A stretch of DNA of 64,000 bases from Planktotalea sp. (GTDB taxonomy: Bacteria; Pseudomonadota; Alphaproteobacteria; Rhodobacterales; Rhodobacteraceae): assembly GCF_018607995.1 (NCBI RefSeq), contig NZ_JABBAL010000039.1:1-64000 (forward strand), in the 5' to 3' direction. Position 1 is the stretch's first letter. Every line of letters begins with the position of its first letter. Positions 37,348-46,585 of the stretch are shown here, piece by piece. The translations under genes and the position numbers were made by a program. The notes under the pieces are model-generated. The model was not told where the DNA came from. It searched no databases and saw only the letters and a list, made by a program, of their open reading frames with translations.

Positions 37348-38577
37348 ATGAAACTCATTCCTTTGATCACCGCGATACTGGTGACTGGCCTTCTGTACTT
37401 TCTAGTCTTTGAACGTGATGAGCTTATTGCTTTCGCACAAATCGGCGAAACGGAGGCTGCAGATGACGTGCCTGAGACCTCTGAGGAAGTTGCCGAAACC
37501 GCGAAGATCATCCGCGTTTTTGCCCGTAAGTCAGAAGCTCGTCAGATAGATAGCGCCGTTATCATGCGGGGCGAAACTGAGTCTGCGCGCTCCGTTGAAG
37601 TACGGGCTCAAACCTCTGGTCAGGTCGTTTCTGATCCCCTGCGCAAAGGCAGCTTTGTGGCCGCGGATCAAATGCTGTGTCAAATCGATGTGGGGACACG
37701 CGAAGCATCGCTCGCAGAGGCCAACGCACGTTTGGCCGAAGCCAGTGCACGGGTCCCCGAAGCAAAAGCCCGCCTGGATGAAGCCATGGCCCGACTTGAC
37801 GAAGCGAAGATCAACGACAATGCCGCCTCCAAGCTGAGCGAAGGAGGCTTTGCCTCTGAGACGCGCGTCGCCTCTGCGCAGGCTGCTGTGCGCGCCGCAG
37901 AAGCTGCCGTTGCCGCTGCCAAAAGTGGCCTGCAAAGCACAGGTGCCGGCATCCAAAGCGCAGAAGCGGCCATCGCAAGCGTGCAAAAAGACATTGATCG
38001 CCTTGAGATCACCGCCCCTTTTGAAGGCCTATTAGAAACAGATTCGGCAGAGCTTGGCAGCTTGATGCAGCCCGGAGCGCTCTGCGCGACGATCCTTCAG
38101 CTTGATCCAATGAAGTTGGTTGGTTTTGTGCCCGAAACAGACGTAGATCGCGTCGAAATCGGCGCTTTAGCGGGCGCGCGTTTGTCTGGTGGACAAGACG
38201 TTCGGGGCCGCGTCACATTCCTGTCGCGCTCAGCAGATCAAACGACCCGCACTTTCCGAGTAGAAATCCAAGTACCAAACGTTGATCTGAAAATCCGTGA
38301 TGGCCAAACCGCAGAGATCATTGTCTCCGCAGATGGGGCGAAGGCGCATTTGCTTCCGCAATCAGCATTAACTTTAAACGATGATGGCGACTTGGGCGTG
38401 CGCATAGTGGACGATAACAGCCTCGCACAGTTTCGCGCACTGACACTCTTGCGCGACACATCTGAGGGGGTCTGGGTCGCAGGCTTGCCCGAAGTCGCTG
38501 ACGTGATCACCATCGGCCAAGAATATGTCGTAGACGGTGTCGCCGTAGAAGCGACGTTTGAGGAGCCAAAACGATGA
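37348..38577 (+). CDS. RND efflux periplasmic adaptor (membrane fusion protein)
   Basis: Starting at ATG 37348 (MKLIPLITAILVTGLLYFLV), this 409-residue adaptor has one N-terminal anchor. A lipoyl half-motif SVEVRAQTSGQVVSD follows, then a long Ala-rich coiled-coil hairpin (about 110-210), the second lipoyl half (LEITAPFEGLLETDSAELGS) and a beta-barrel domain. It links the inner-membrane pump to an outer-membrane channel. It overlaps the pump gene by four bases (ATGA). No regulator and no TolC-like gene is adjacent. Confidence 0.9.
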   Translation: MKLIPLITAILVTGLLYFLVFERDELIAFAQIGETEAADDVPETSEEVAETAKIIRVFARKSEARQIDSAVIMRGETESARSVEVRAQTSGQVVSDPLRKGSFVAADQMLCQIDVGTREASLAEANARLAEASARVPEAKARLDEAMARLDEAKINDNAASKLSEGGFASETRVASAQAAVRAAEAAVAAAKSGLQSTGAGIQSAEAAIASVQKDIDRLEITAPFEGLLETDSAELGSLMQPGALCATILQLDPMKLVGFVPETDVDRVEIGALAGARLSGGQDVRGRVTFLSRSADQTTRTFRVEIQVPNVDLKIRDGQTAEIIVSADGAKAHLLPQSALTLNDDGDLGVRIVDDNSLAQFRALTLLRDTSEGVWVAGLPEVADVITIGQEYVVDGVAVEATFEEPKR

Positions 38578-41500
38578 CAGGTATCGTCGATTGGGCTGCA
38601 GAACGCGCCCGCATGGTTTTGGCCTTCATCGCCCTCACGCTTTTGGCGGGTGGCTTCGCCTATTGGGGCCTTCCTAAAGAGGGCGAGCCAGATATTGAAA
38701 TCCCTGCTCTCTTCGTCTCTGTCCCCTTCCCCGGAATTTCAGCGGCAGACAGCGAAACATTGCTGGTCAAGCCAATGGAAACCGAGCTTGCCGATCTTGA
38801 CGGTCTAAAGTCGATTTCAGGCACTGCGGCTGAGAGCTACGCGGGTATCGCACTAGAGTTTGAGTTCGGCTGGGACAAGACCAAAGTCATGGCCGACGTG
38901 CGCGACGCGATGAACGCGGCGCAAGGCAAATTCCCTTCAGGCGCTGAAACTTATTCGATCAACGAGATCAACTTTTCCGAATTCCCGATCATCATCGTCA
39001 ATCTTACAGGCAACGTTCCTGAGCGCACGATGGCAAAAACCGCAAAAGCCTTGCAAGAGGAGATCGAAGCGCTTGACGCAGTCCTAGAGGCAGGCATCGC
39101 AGGTAATCGCGAAGAAATGGTCGAAGTGTTGATCGATCCGTTGCGATTAGAGGCCTACAACGTCACCGCAGGCGAGTTGATTTCGGTTGTTCAAAATAAC
39201 AACCAGTTGATCGCCGCCGGTGAGATCGAAAGCGCGCAGGGCACGTTTGCCGTCAAGATCCCCTCCTCTTTTGATAAGGTTCAAGACATCTACGCCCTTC
39301 CAGTGAAAACCAACGGCGACCGCGTGGTCACATTGGGTGATCTGGCGGAAATTTCTTTGACCTTTGAAGATCGCAAAGGCACCGCGCGCTTTAACGGCGA
39401 AACATCCGTGGCACTGCAAGTGGTTAAGCGCAAAGGCTTCAACCTGATCGACACCGCAGAATTGGTCAAAACCGTTGTTGATGAGGCCAAAGCAGAATGG
39501 CCGGAACCATTGCAAGCCTCTGTCGATGTGGGCACGTCAAACGATCAGTCGCGCACGGTTGGGTCGATGGTCAGTCAGCTTGAAGGCTCCGTTCTGACAG
39601 CGATTGCTTTAGTAATGATTGTGGTTCTCGCAGCCCTTGGCACGCGGCCTGCATTGCTTGTGGGCTTTGCGATTCCGACGTCGTTCTTGTTGTGCTTCGT
39701 GTTCCTCGCAGTGATGGAAGTCACGATTTCAAACATCGTGATGTTTGGCCTAATCCTTGCGGTAGGCATGTTGGTCGACGGTGCCATCGTGGTCGTAGAA
39801 TACGCAGACAAACGCATCTCGCAAGGCTCTGGCCCAATGGATGCCTATGTCGAAGCCGCCAAGCGTATGTTCTGGCCCATCGTGTCCTCGACGGCGACGA
39901 CACTCTGCGCCTTCCTGCCGATGCTGTTCTGGCCCGGCGTGCCCGGCCAGTTCATGGGCATGTTACCCGTCACATTGATCTTCGTTCTTTCTGCTTCGCT
40001 GGTCGTTGCGCTAGTGTATTTGCCCGTCATGGGCGGTGTAACTGGCCGCCTGAGCCGTGCATTCGGTAAAACATCCGACGCCTTGCGTGCAAAGCTGCCA
40101 TGGCTCGTTCGCGCGCTTTTGGTGCCGCCCGCAATATATCTGGTGTTCCTTGGCGCGATGCAGGTGCTGAACCCGGGCTACCTGTTCGGCGGACAAGCTA
40201 TCGCCGAAGGCTTTGTCGGCGCATTGCCAGGTGTAGCTTTGTTCCTTTTTGGTGCCTTTGCAGCTTCTGTGACCCTTGGTGCAACGAAATTCGAACGCCG
40301 CGCGACAAAGATCAGGGCAGGCAATAAGCGCACCTTATTTGGCTACGTTATCAAAGCCATCGCAGGCAATCCGATCATGCCGCTAGTCTCAATTGTTGCG
40401 GTTGGATTCTTCGTTATGAGCACGTTCACCTATTTTGGCGAGAACAACAACGGCGTCGAATTCTTCGTTGAAAGCGAGCCAGAGCAAGCCATTGTCTATG
40501 TGCTTGCCCGCGGCAACCTATCCTTAGACGAAAAGGACGCCTTAGTCGCCAAAGCCGAAGCCATCGTTCTGCGCCACCCAGGCGTGCAAAGCGCATTTGC
40601 GTTCGCGGGTGAAGGTGGCTTGAACACAGATGCCTCTGGTGCTGCAACGCCAAAGGAAACCATCGGTCAGGTGCAGCTTGAGACAATTCCATGGGAAGAT
40701 CGTCGAGATCGCCCCGAACTTGATGGCGACACGGTGATCGCGGAACTGACGGAGCAATTGCAACTGATCCCTGGAATCGAGATTGAAATCCTCGCCCAAG
40801 CCCGTGGGCCCGCCTCGGGTAAGCCCGTGCATTTGCGCCTCAAGGGTGACAATTGGGATGATCTGCTAAACGCAACCGCCATTGCGCGCGCGCAGTTTGA
40901 AGAGACCACTGGGCTGCAACTGATCGAAGACACGCGACCCCTGCCAGGCATCGACTGGCAAATCGATGTAGACGTGCAAAAGGCGGGCCGTTACGGCGCG
41001 GACGTCGCAACGGTTGGTGGCATGGTGCAACTGGTCACACGCGGCATTCTGCTTGATACGATGCGGGTAGATAGCTCTGATGAAGAGATTGAAATCCGCG
41101 TACGACTTCCCAAAGAGGACCGCGTTCTAAGCACGCTCGATACCCTCAAAGTGCGCACACGTGACGGCTTAATCCCGCTCAGCAACTTCACCACGCGCAA
41201 GCCAGTGAAAAAACTCGCCGAGATCAACCGCATTGATCAAAAGCGCTACTTTGATGTGAAAGCCGCGGTAACCAGCGATCTGACCAAAGACGTGACAGAC
41301 GAGAACGGCGATACCAAAGCCGTGCCAATCACCCCGAATGAACGGATTGCTACGCTGACAGAATGGTTAGAGACCAATCCATTGCCCGCTGGCATCCAAT
41401 TCGAATGGACTGGCGATCAGGAAGAAGAAGCCGAAAGCCAGCAATTCCTATCCACCGCATTTGCAGGCGCGTTGGGTCTAATGTTCATCATCCTTTTGGC

Positions 41501-42173
41501 GCAATTTAATAGTTTTTATAACTCTGTGCTGGTTTTGCTTGCGGTCATCCTTTCCACCACAGGCGTGCTGATCGGCATGTTGGTGATGGATCAGGCATTC
41601 TCTATAATTATGACGGGTACCGGCATCGTGGCACTCGCAGGGATCGTGGTGAACAACAACATTGTTCTGATCGATACCTACCAAGATTATTCACGCTACA
41701 TGCCAAGAATCGAAGCGATTGTGCGTACAGCTGAGGATCGCATTCGCCCTGTTTTGCTGACCACGATCACCACGATGGCAGGCCTCGCACCAATGATGTT
41801 TGGCCTTAGTCTTGACTTCATCGGGGGCGGTTATTCCATAGACAGCCCAACCGCTCTTTGGTGGAAACAACTGGCGACAGCCGTGGTGTTCGGCCTTGGA
41901 ATTGCGACGGTTCTGACATTGGTATTTACACCGTCCATGCTGGCGCTGCGGGTTTGGGCAAGCACCTATGTGCTTTGGATAGCGCGTTTGCTGGCAAAGC
42001 TGTCAATGGGTCGCTCTAGCAATGCCGCGCGAGATTGGGCGCTTCAGCGTCAGGCACGGAGTGTGAAATCACCGATGATTCTTTGGGACGACGATGAGGA
42101 CCCAATAGAAAGCTACGCTCCTGAAGCAGAACCTGCACCGATGATGAAGGCCTCGCTCAAAGCTGCGGAATAA
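38574..42173 (+). CDS. RND-family efflux permease
   Basis: This 1199-residue proton-driven pump is somewhat longer than AcrB-type proteins (about 1050). It shows helix 1 (MVLAFIALTLLAGGFAYWGL), porter domains with SVPFPGISAADSETL, and helices 2-6 from about 340. TM4 has GMLVDGAIVVVEYADK, where the second of the two Asp residues of AcrB is Gly, a variant I believe occurs in this subfamily. The second half begins with VIKAIAGNPIMPLV near residue 592, and TM10-12 contain GIVALAGIVVNNNIVLIDTY. A hydrophobic insert of two extra helices around 505-570 explains the length. Substrate unknown. Confidence 0.9.
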   Translation: MTGIVDWAAERARMVLAFIALTLLAGGFAYWGLPKEGEPDIEIPALFVSVPFPGISAADSETLLVKPMETELADLDGLKSISGTAAESYAGIALEFEFGWDKTKVMADVRDAMNAAQGKFPSGAETYSINEINFSEFPIIIVNLTGNVPERTMAKTAKALQEEIEALDAVLEAGIAGNREEMVEVLIDPLRLEAYNVTAGELISVVQNNNQLIAAGEIESAQGTFAVKIPSSFDKVQDIYALPVKTNGDRVVTLGDLAEISLTFEDRKGTARFNGETSVALQVVKRKGFNLIDTAELVKTVVDEAKAEWPEPLQASVDVGTSNDQSRTVGSMVSQLEGSVLTAIALVMIVVLAALGTRPALLVGFAIPTSFLLCFVFLAVMEVTISNIVMFGLILAVGMLVDGAIVVVEYADKRISQGSGPMDAYVEAAKRMFWPIVSSTATTLCAFLPMLFWPGVPGQFMGMLPVTLIFVLSASLVVALVYLPVMGGVTGRLSRAFGKTSDALRAKLPWLVRALLVPPAIYLVFLGAMQVLNPGYLFGGQAIAEGFVGALPGVALFLFGAFAASVTLGATKFERRATKIRAGNKRTLFGYVIKAIAGNPIMPLVSIVAVGFFVMSTFTYFGENNNGVEFFVESEPEQAIVYVLARGNLSLDEKDALVAKAEAIVLRHPGVQSAFAFAGEGGLNTDASGAATPKETIGQVQLETIPWEDRRDRPELDGDTVIAELTEQLQLIPGIEIEILAQARGPASGKPVHLRLKGDNWDDLLNATAIARAQFEETTGLQLIEDTRPLPGIDWQIDVDVQKAGRYGADVATVGGMVQLVTRGILLDTMRVDSSDEEIEIRVRLPKEDRVLSTLDTLKVRTRDGLIPLSNFTTRKPVKKLAEINRIDQKRYFDVKAAVTSDLTKDVTDENGDTKAVPITPNERIATLTEWLETNPLPAGIQFEWTGDQEEEAESQQFLSTAFAGALGLMFIILLAQFNSFYNSVLVLLAVILSTTGVLIGMLVMDQAFSIIMTGTGIVALAGIVVNNNIVLIDTYQDYSRYMPRIEAIVRTAEDRIRPVLLTTITTMAGLAPMMFGLSLDFIGGGYSIDSPTALWWKQLATAVVFGLGIATVLTLVFTPSMLALRVWASTYVLWIARLLAKLSMGRSSNAARDWALQRQARSVKSPMILWDDDEDPIESYAPEAEPAPMMKASLKAAE

Positions 42174-42176
42174 AGC

Positions 42177-42202
42177 GAGGGTGCGCGGCGACGCGCACCC
42201 TC
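42177..42202 (+). terminator. GC-rich hairpin after the RND operon
   Basis: GAGGGTGCGC (42177-42186) pairs perfectly with GCGCACCCTC (42193-42202) across a six-base loop, directly after the pump stop codon. No T-run follows, so it may act as a Rho-independent-like pause or as an mRNA 3' stabiliser rather than a strong terminator. Confidence 0.6.
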
Positions 42203-42272
42203 CTTCAAAAAACCAAAAACGCGGTATTTCTGATTTGTACTCTAAGTAATCCGCACTAAATCCCCGCTTAAA

Positions 42273-42647
42273 TCAAGGCTCTTCGAGTAAAGGTGCAATC
42301 GCGTAAAGCAGCGCCCAAATGAGTGATGGCAAAAGCACTACTGCGTTAGGGAATATTATGCCCCAGCCGAGCTTTCCCGTGAACGCCGAAGCACCACCAA
42401 AGCCCATTAGCACAAGTGCAAATCCCAGGGGAGGCATGGCAAAGCCATTGTCGCGCGCCGAAATGGCGCTTCGCGCGAACAGCGGGTAAAGACCCAAGCG
42501 AAACAAAGCCCAAAAGCTCTGGTGCCACCAGCTTGATGGTTTTTTCGGCGACTATTGGCGGCCCCACCCAAGCTTTGGCCCCATAACAGCAAGCACTGAA
42601 ATCGCGACGAAGCCAATACTAGAGAGGCCAGCCTGCGTCCAATTCAA
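42273..42647 (-). pseudogene. Small integral membrane protein, frameshifted, family unknown
   Basis: Protein-like hydrophobic sequence moves through three minus-strand frames. First comes NWTQAGLSSIGFVAISVLAV and MGPKLGWG to about 42560, ended by a TAG. Then PPIVAEKTIKLVAPELLG. Then ALFRLGLYPLFARSAISARD, GFALVLMGFGGASAFTGKLG and PNAVVLLPSLIWALLYAIAP down to 42273. Joined, these give about 120 residues with three or four helices. It begins as a TTG overlapping the ABC exporter stop, and no ATG is visible, so the 5' end may be degraded too. Two indels are inferred, not proved. Confidence 0.5.
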
Positions 42648-44455
42648 GCCGCGTCTTCCGCTTGTTGCAGATGCCAAAGGGCGGCGTATTTGCCCGAAAG
42701 TGTGAGCAATTCCGCATGGCTGCCCTGCTCTGCGATCTGTCCATCTGCAAGCACAACTATGCGGTCCGCATCCGCAATCGTCGACAAACGGTGCGCAATT
42801 GTAATTACTGTGCGCCCTTCTGCGGCGCGCGCCAAGGCGTCCTGAATGTCATGTTCCGTGCCGCTATCAAGCGCCGAAGTCGCTTCGTCCAAAAGTAGAA
42901 TCGGCGGGTTTTTCAGCAAAGTCCGCGCAATACCGACGCGCTGCTTTTCGCCACCAGAAAGCTTCAACCCACGCTCGCCGACGGTCGTTTCATACCCATC
43001 CGGCAGAGCAATAATGAAATCGTGGATCTGCGCAGCGCGTGCGGCGTCTTCAATTTCGGAATGGCTCGCCCCATCTTTGCCGTAAGCGATATTGTAGCGG
43101 ATGGTGTCATTAAACAGAACAGTATCCTGCGGCACCACGCCAATCGCATCATGCAGGCTGGTCTGCGTCACGTCACGCACGTCCTGCCCGTCAATTGTTA
43201 AAGCCCCGCCAGTCACATCATAAAACCGGAACAAGAGCCGCCCGATGGTCGATTTACCAGAACCCGACGGGCCTACAATCGCCACGTTTTGTCCCGCGGG
43301 AACATCCAGATCGACACCTTTCAAGATCGGACGTTCCGCCTCATAGCCAAAATGCACGTCGCGTAGGGAGACATGGCCGCCCACAATTTTAAGATCCTGC
43401 GCATTGTCCTTATTGGCAACCTCTGGGGGTTGCTCCAAGAGATCAAACATCTCGCCCATATCGACCAAGGCCTGTCGGATTTCGCGATAGACCGTACCCA
43501 AGAAATTCAAAGGCATCGTTATCTGAATCATATAGGCGTTTACCAAAACAAAATCGCCTACAGTCATCGTCCCCGCTTGCACGCCCATCGCGGCGAGCAC
43601 CATGACCACAACCAAACCTGTGGTGATCAAAAGGGACTGGCCAAAGTTCAAGAACGCCAGCGAATATGAGGTTTTGAGTGCCGCCACTTGATACAATTCC
43701 ATCGCGCTATCGTAGCGCCGCGCTTCACGTGCTTCGGCTCCAAAATACTTCACGGTTTCAAAGTTCAACAGGCTATCAATCGCCTTTTGATTTGCGTCCG
43801 TGTCTTGGTCATTCATCTGCTTGCGCAGCTTCACGCGCCACTCCGTGACAGCGAAGGTAAACCAAACATAAAAAGCAATCGTGACGAACACGGCGGCAAG
43901 ATACCAAACATCAAACAAGAAAAATAGGATGCCCGCGATCATGAACAGCTCAAGCACCAAAGGCCCGATGGAGAACAACAAAAAGCGCAATAAGAAGTCG
44001 ACGCCTTTCACACCCCGTTCGATAATCCGACTTAACCCACCGGTTTTGCGGCTAATGTGATAACGCATGGACAGACGATGAATATGCTCAAACGTTTGCA
44101 AAGCCAGGGCACGTAAAGCGCCCTGCCCGACCTTGGCAAAAACCACATCGCGCAATTGCTGAAAGCCATTGGTCATCAAACGCGCCATGCCGTAGGCGAT
44201 CGTTAGACCAATCGCGCCAAGCGCCAAATCCGGAACAGCTGCATCTGAAAGGGCATCGACCGCGCGTTTATATATCAAAGGCGTTCCAACAGCGACAATC
44301 TTCGCGACGAACAACATCACCAGTGCCAAAACAACGCGCTGCCTAACCCAGAGTTTATCGCTTGGCCAAAGATAAGGTGCGACACGCCGAACAACACGCC
44401 ATCCAGAGGCGCGTTGTTTGGAAAGAGCTGCATCAGTGGGGGTCAGTCGACTCAT
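42644..44455 (-). CDS. ABC exporter of the Atm1/HMT1 type (fused permease-ATPase)
   Basis: This half-transporter of about 603 residues starts at ATG 44455 (MSRLTPTDAALSKQ). Six membrane helices span about 35-330, including the Atm1-type block DSLLNFETVKYFGAEAREAR. The ATPase carries Walker A GPSGSGKST, signature LSGGEKQRVGIARTLL, Walker B ILLLDEATSALD and H-loop IAHRLSTIADADRIVVL. Relatives export glutathione-bound sulfur or metal conjugates. The NFETVKYF motif separates it from lipid flippases such as MsbA. A short upstream extension to 44494 is not favoured. Confidence 0.88.
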   Translation of the reverse strand: MSRLTPTDAALSKQRASGWRVVRRVAPYLWPSDKLWVRQRVVLALVMLFVAKIVAVGTPLIYKRAVDALSDAAVPDLALGAIGLTIAYGMARLMTNGFQQLRDVVFAKVGQGALRALALQTFEHIHRLSMRYHISRKTGGLSRIIERGVKGVDFLLRFLLFSIGPLVLELFMIAGILFFLFDVWYLAAVFVTIAFYVWFTFAVTEWRVKLRKQMNDQDTDANQKAIDSLLNFETVKYFGAEAREARRYDSAMELYQVAALKTSYSLAFLNFGQSLLITTGLVVVMVLAAMGVQAGTMTVGDFVLVNAYMIQITMPLNFLGTVYREIRQALVDMGEMFDLLEQPPEVANKDNAQDLKIVGGHVSLRDVHFGYEAERPILKGVDLDVPAGQNVAIVGPSGSGKSTIGRLLFRFYDVTGGALTIDGQDVRDVTQTSLHDAIGVVPQDTVLFNDTIRYNIAYGKDGASHSEIEDAARAAQIHDFIIALPDGYETTVGERGLKLSGGEKQRVGIARTLLKNPPILLLDEATSALDSGTEHDIQDALARAAEGRTVITIAHRLSTIADADRIVVLADGQIAEQGSHAELLTLSGKYAALWHLQQAEDAA

Positions 44456-44518
44456 ATCATAACGTCCTCGGGCTTGGACGACACAGATAATCACGCGTGC
44501 CTAGAAAGACCAGTGACC

Positions 44519-45835
44519 TCAGTCAGGAACTGTAAAAACTTGCCCCGGATAAATCAGATCAGGGTTTTTTATCGAGTCCGCATTCGCTTCAAAAACGCGC
44601 GCATATAGTATGCCGCTGCCATAATGTTCCTGCGCAATCGCCCAAAGCGTGGCCCCAGGCTGCACGGTGATCGCTTGCACGAGCTTTTCGGTCTCTGTCG
44701 CAGCGGCCAAAACCTTGGGCTCTTCGCGTTTGAACGGTGTCTCAACGCGCGCCACGACCTGACCCTGCTTATTCAGCTCATCCACACGCAACGTATAAAT
44801 GCCAGTGTCGACTGCAGGCAATCCCGCCTGCCAATCGCCATTCGCTTCAATCTGGGATGTCGTAACCGCTCTGTTGTTCAAATAGACACGCACAAACTCA
44901 CCACTAGCGGTACCCGTCAAGGCAACATCGCCCGCGGCATCATAAGAAATGGACCCCAAAAGCGCTGTCATTGCATCAGGCTTAGAAGCTTGTAAGACGC
45001 GCACGCCCTCCTCGCTCGCCAAAAGAACGACAGGTGCCTCTGGCACGGCAGGCGTTTCTTCCGCAATGGTTTCCACAACCAACGGCACATCCTGCGACGC
45101 GGGCGTTTCAGTCGCAATCTCTTCGACAACCACAGGCGAAACCTGCGGCGCGGGCGTTTCAGCCGCAATCGTTTCGACAACCACTGGCGAAACCTGCGGC
45201 GCAGGCGTTTCAGCCGCAATCGCTTCGACAACCACTGGCGAAACCTGCGGCGCAGGCGTTTCAGCCACAATCGCTTCGACAACCACTGGAGAAACCTGCG
45301 GCGCAGGCGTTTCAGCCGCAATCGCTTCGACAGCCACTGGCGAAACCTGCAGCTTGGCTTTTTCAACAACGATGGGCGCAACAATCACCTGTTCACTGGC
45401 AGCCACCTGCGCCTCACTTTTAAGCGTCAAGACTTGCGCGTCTTTGCTTTCCGGCAAGGTCACAAAGCTCGCAAAATTCCCGCTACTGTCGGCTTTAACT
45501 TCCGCGACAACCGTTTCATCAACGCGAATCTCAATCACACTGCCCGCTTCGGCATTGCCCGCAATCATTGCAGCGCCGTCAGTCTCGACACGTACGACAT
45601 CAAAGCTGGGGGTTTTGGGCGCACTTTCCACAAGTGCCGGCTTTGGCGCGATGGGATCGACGTCGGGCGTGACAGCAACAGTTTCCACGACCGCAACCTT
45701 GGGCTCAACAACAGGTTCGGACACGCTCGTAAAAGCACCGCTCACATATCCTGCAACAGCCAAGGCCCCCACCAAAGTCGCGCCAGCGCCCACGGTGACG
45801 CCCGTTCCTGATGAAAGGAAAGGAAGATAATTCAT
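44519..45835 (-). CDS. LysM-domain protein with Pro/Val-rich tandem repeats
   Basis: This 438-residue protein has one hydrophobic segment near the N-terminus (about 13-34). An Ig-like or adhesion-type domain follows (about 90-140: AGSVIEIRVDETVVAEVKAD), then six 17-residue repeats of the type QVSPVVVEAIAAETPAP. A second Ig-like domain (ALTGTASGEFVRVYLNNRAV) follows, and a C-terminal LysM (ITVQPGATLWAIAQEHYGSG to PGQVFTVPD). LysM binds peptidoglycan, so the protein probably spans from inner membrane to wall with the repeats as a stalk. Exact role unknown. It is divergent from the LOG gene. Confidence 0.8.
   Translation of the reverse strand: MNYLPFLSSGTGVTVGAGATLVGALAVAGYVSGAFTSVSEPVVEPKVAVVETVAVTPDVDPIAPKPALVESAPKTPSFDVVRVETDGAAMIAGNAEAGSVIEIRVDETVVAEVKADSSGNFASFVTLPESKDAQVLTLKSEAQVAASEQVIVAPIVVEKAKLQVSPVAVEAIAAETPAPQVSPVVVEAIVAETPAPQVSPVVVEAIAAETPAPQVSPVVVETIAAETPAPQVSPVVVEEIATETPASQDVPLVVETIAEETPAVPEAPVVLLASEEGVRVLQASKPDAMTALLGSISYDAAGDVALTGTASGEFVRVYLNNRAVTTSQIEANGDWQAGLPAVDTGIYTLRVDELNKQGQVVARVETPFKREEPKVLAAATETEKLVQAITVQPGATLWAIAQEHYGSGILYARVFEANADSIKNPDLIYPGQVFTVPD
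45044..45349 (-). repeat. Six 51-bp coding tandem repeats (17 codons each)
   Basis: Within the LysM gene a 51-base unit recurs six times in frame. The four middle units are nearly identical at DNA level (CAACCACTGGCGAAACCTGC recurs) and the outer two diverge. The unit encodes a Val/Pro/Ala/Glu-rich segment with TPAP. Near-identity of central copies points to recent duplication or slippage, so copy number may vary between strains. Confidence 0.88.
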
Positions 45836-45934
45836 CGTAACCCATCTCCAAAATGCACGCTTTTGCCGCGTGCTTTAGACATATATAGCAAATATGGATT
45901 CATCGGTCAAAACACTGAATATGAGGGGAATTAA

Positions 45935-46474
45935 ATGCAACAACGCTCTATTTGTGTCTTTTGCGGCGCATCAGACGGAATTGATGGCGCATACGGCGCG
46001 GCAGCGGACACGCTTGGGCGCTTGATCGCGTCGCATAAGATGCGCTTGGTTTACGGTGCAGGCGATGTTGGACTGATGGGGCGCGTGGCGCGCGCTGCAC
46101 AAATAGACGGGGCCGCAACCTTTGGTGTGATCCCTCAACATCTGGTGAACTGGGAAGTCGGAAAAACTGATCTCACGTCCTATATTGTCACGGAAAACAT
46201 GCATGAGCGAAAGAAAGTCATGTTCATGAACTCCGACGCAATCGCACTGCTGCCAGGTGGCGCAGGCTCGCTTGACGAGTTCTTCGAAGTGCTCACATGG
46301 GCACAATTGGGACTGCACGACAAGTCCATTGTTCTCATCAATATCAACAGCTATTGGGATCCTTTGCTCGCCCTACTCGATCACGTTATTGCGCAAGGGT
46401 TCGCGAAAGAAAACATCAAAGATTTTTTCCAAATCGCGGCGACGCCAGAAGAGGCGATGAGCAAACTCGCTTAA
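45935..46474 (+). CDS. LOG-family nucleotide 5'-monophosphate phosphoribohydrolase
   Basis: This 179-residue Rossmann-like protein of the former lysine-decarboxylase-like family hydrolyses N-glycosidic bonds of nucleotide 5'-monophosphates, as in LOG cytokinin activation and PpnN-like enzymes. The defining motifs are HERKKVMF (RKxxM type) and PGGAGSLDEFFEVLTWAQLG (PGGxGTxxE type, with Ser in place of Thr). The start MQQRSICVFCGASDG is typical. Function in bacteria is probably nucleotide recycling. It stands alone, convergent with sodB. Confidence 0.9.
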   Translation: MQQRSICVFCGASDGIDGAYGAAADTLGRLIASHKMRLVYGAGDVGLMGRVARAAQIDGAATFGVIPQHLVNWEVGKTDLTSYIVTENMHERKKVMFMNSDAIALLPGGAGSLDEFFEVLTWAQLGLHDKSIVLININSYWDPLLALLDHVIAQGFAKENIKDFFQIAATPEEAMSKLA

Positions 46475-46523
46475 AGCCGATCTTCATCTTGCCAAGTAAA
46501 CTCACCGCGGAGCGTCCCGCCCC

Positions 46524-46556
46524 AAAAAAAACGCCGCCCCTCTCAATGGGACGGCG
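46524..46556 (-). terminator. Intrinsic terminator of sodB
   Basis: On the minus strand CGCCGTCCC pairs with GGGGCGGCG (nine pairs, one G-T) around a seven-base loop. Eight T residues follow (A-run at 46524-46531 on the plus strand). It starts about 30 bases after the sodB stop. Confidence 0.9.
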
Positions 46557-46585
46557 ACCTTTCAAACATCAAATAGAAACCTGTC

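Noticed and set aside
42177-42202. Attachment site or mobile-element end repeat
   Set aside because: It is a single perfect hairpin right after a stop codon, with no direct repeat partner or transposase; a transcript-end structure is simpler.
45044-45349. Possible CRISPR array
   Set aside because: The repeats are contiguous 51-base units with no spacers, in frame within a protein gene, and no cas genes are near.
44949-45830. Plus-strand frame of 293 codons with TTTGETCGAGVSAAI-type repeats
   Set aside because: This is the mirror of the 51-base coding repeats of the LysM gene on the minus strand. The minus frame has a membrane anchor and a LysM domain; the plus frame has none.
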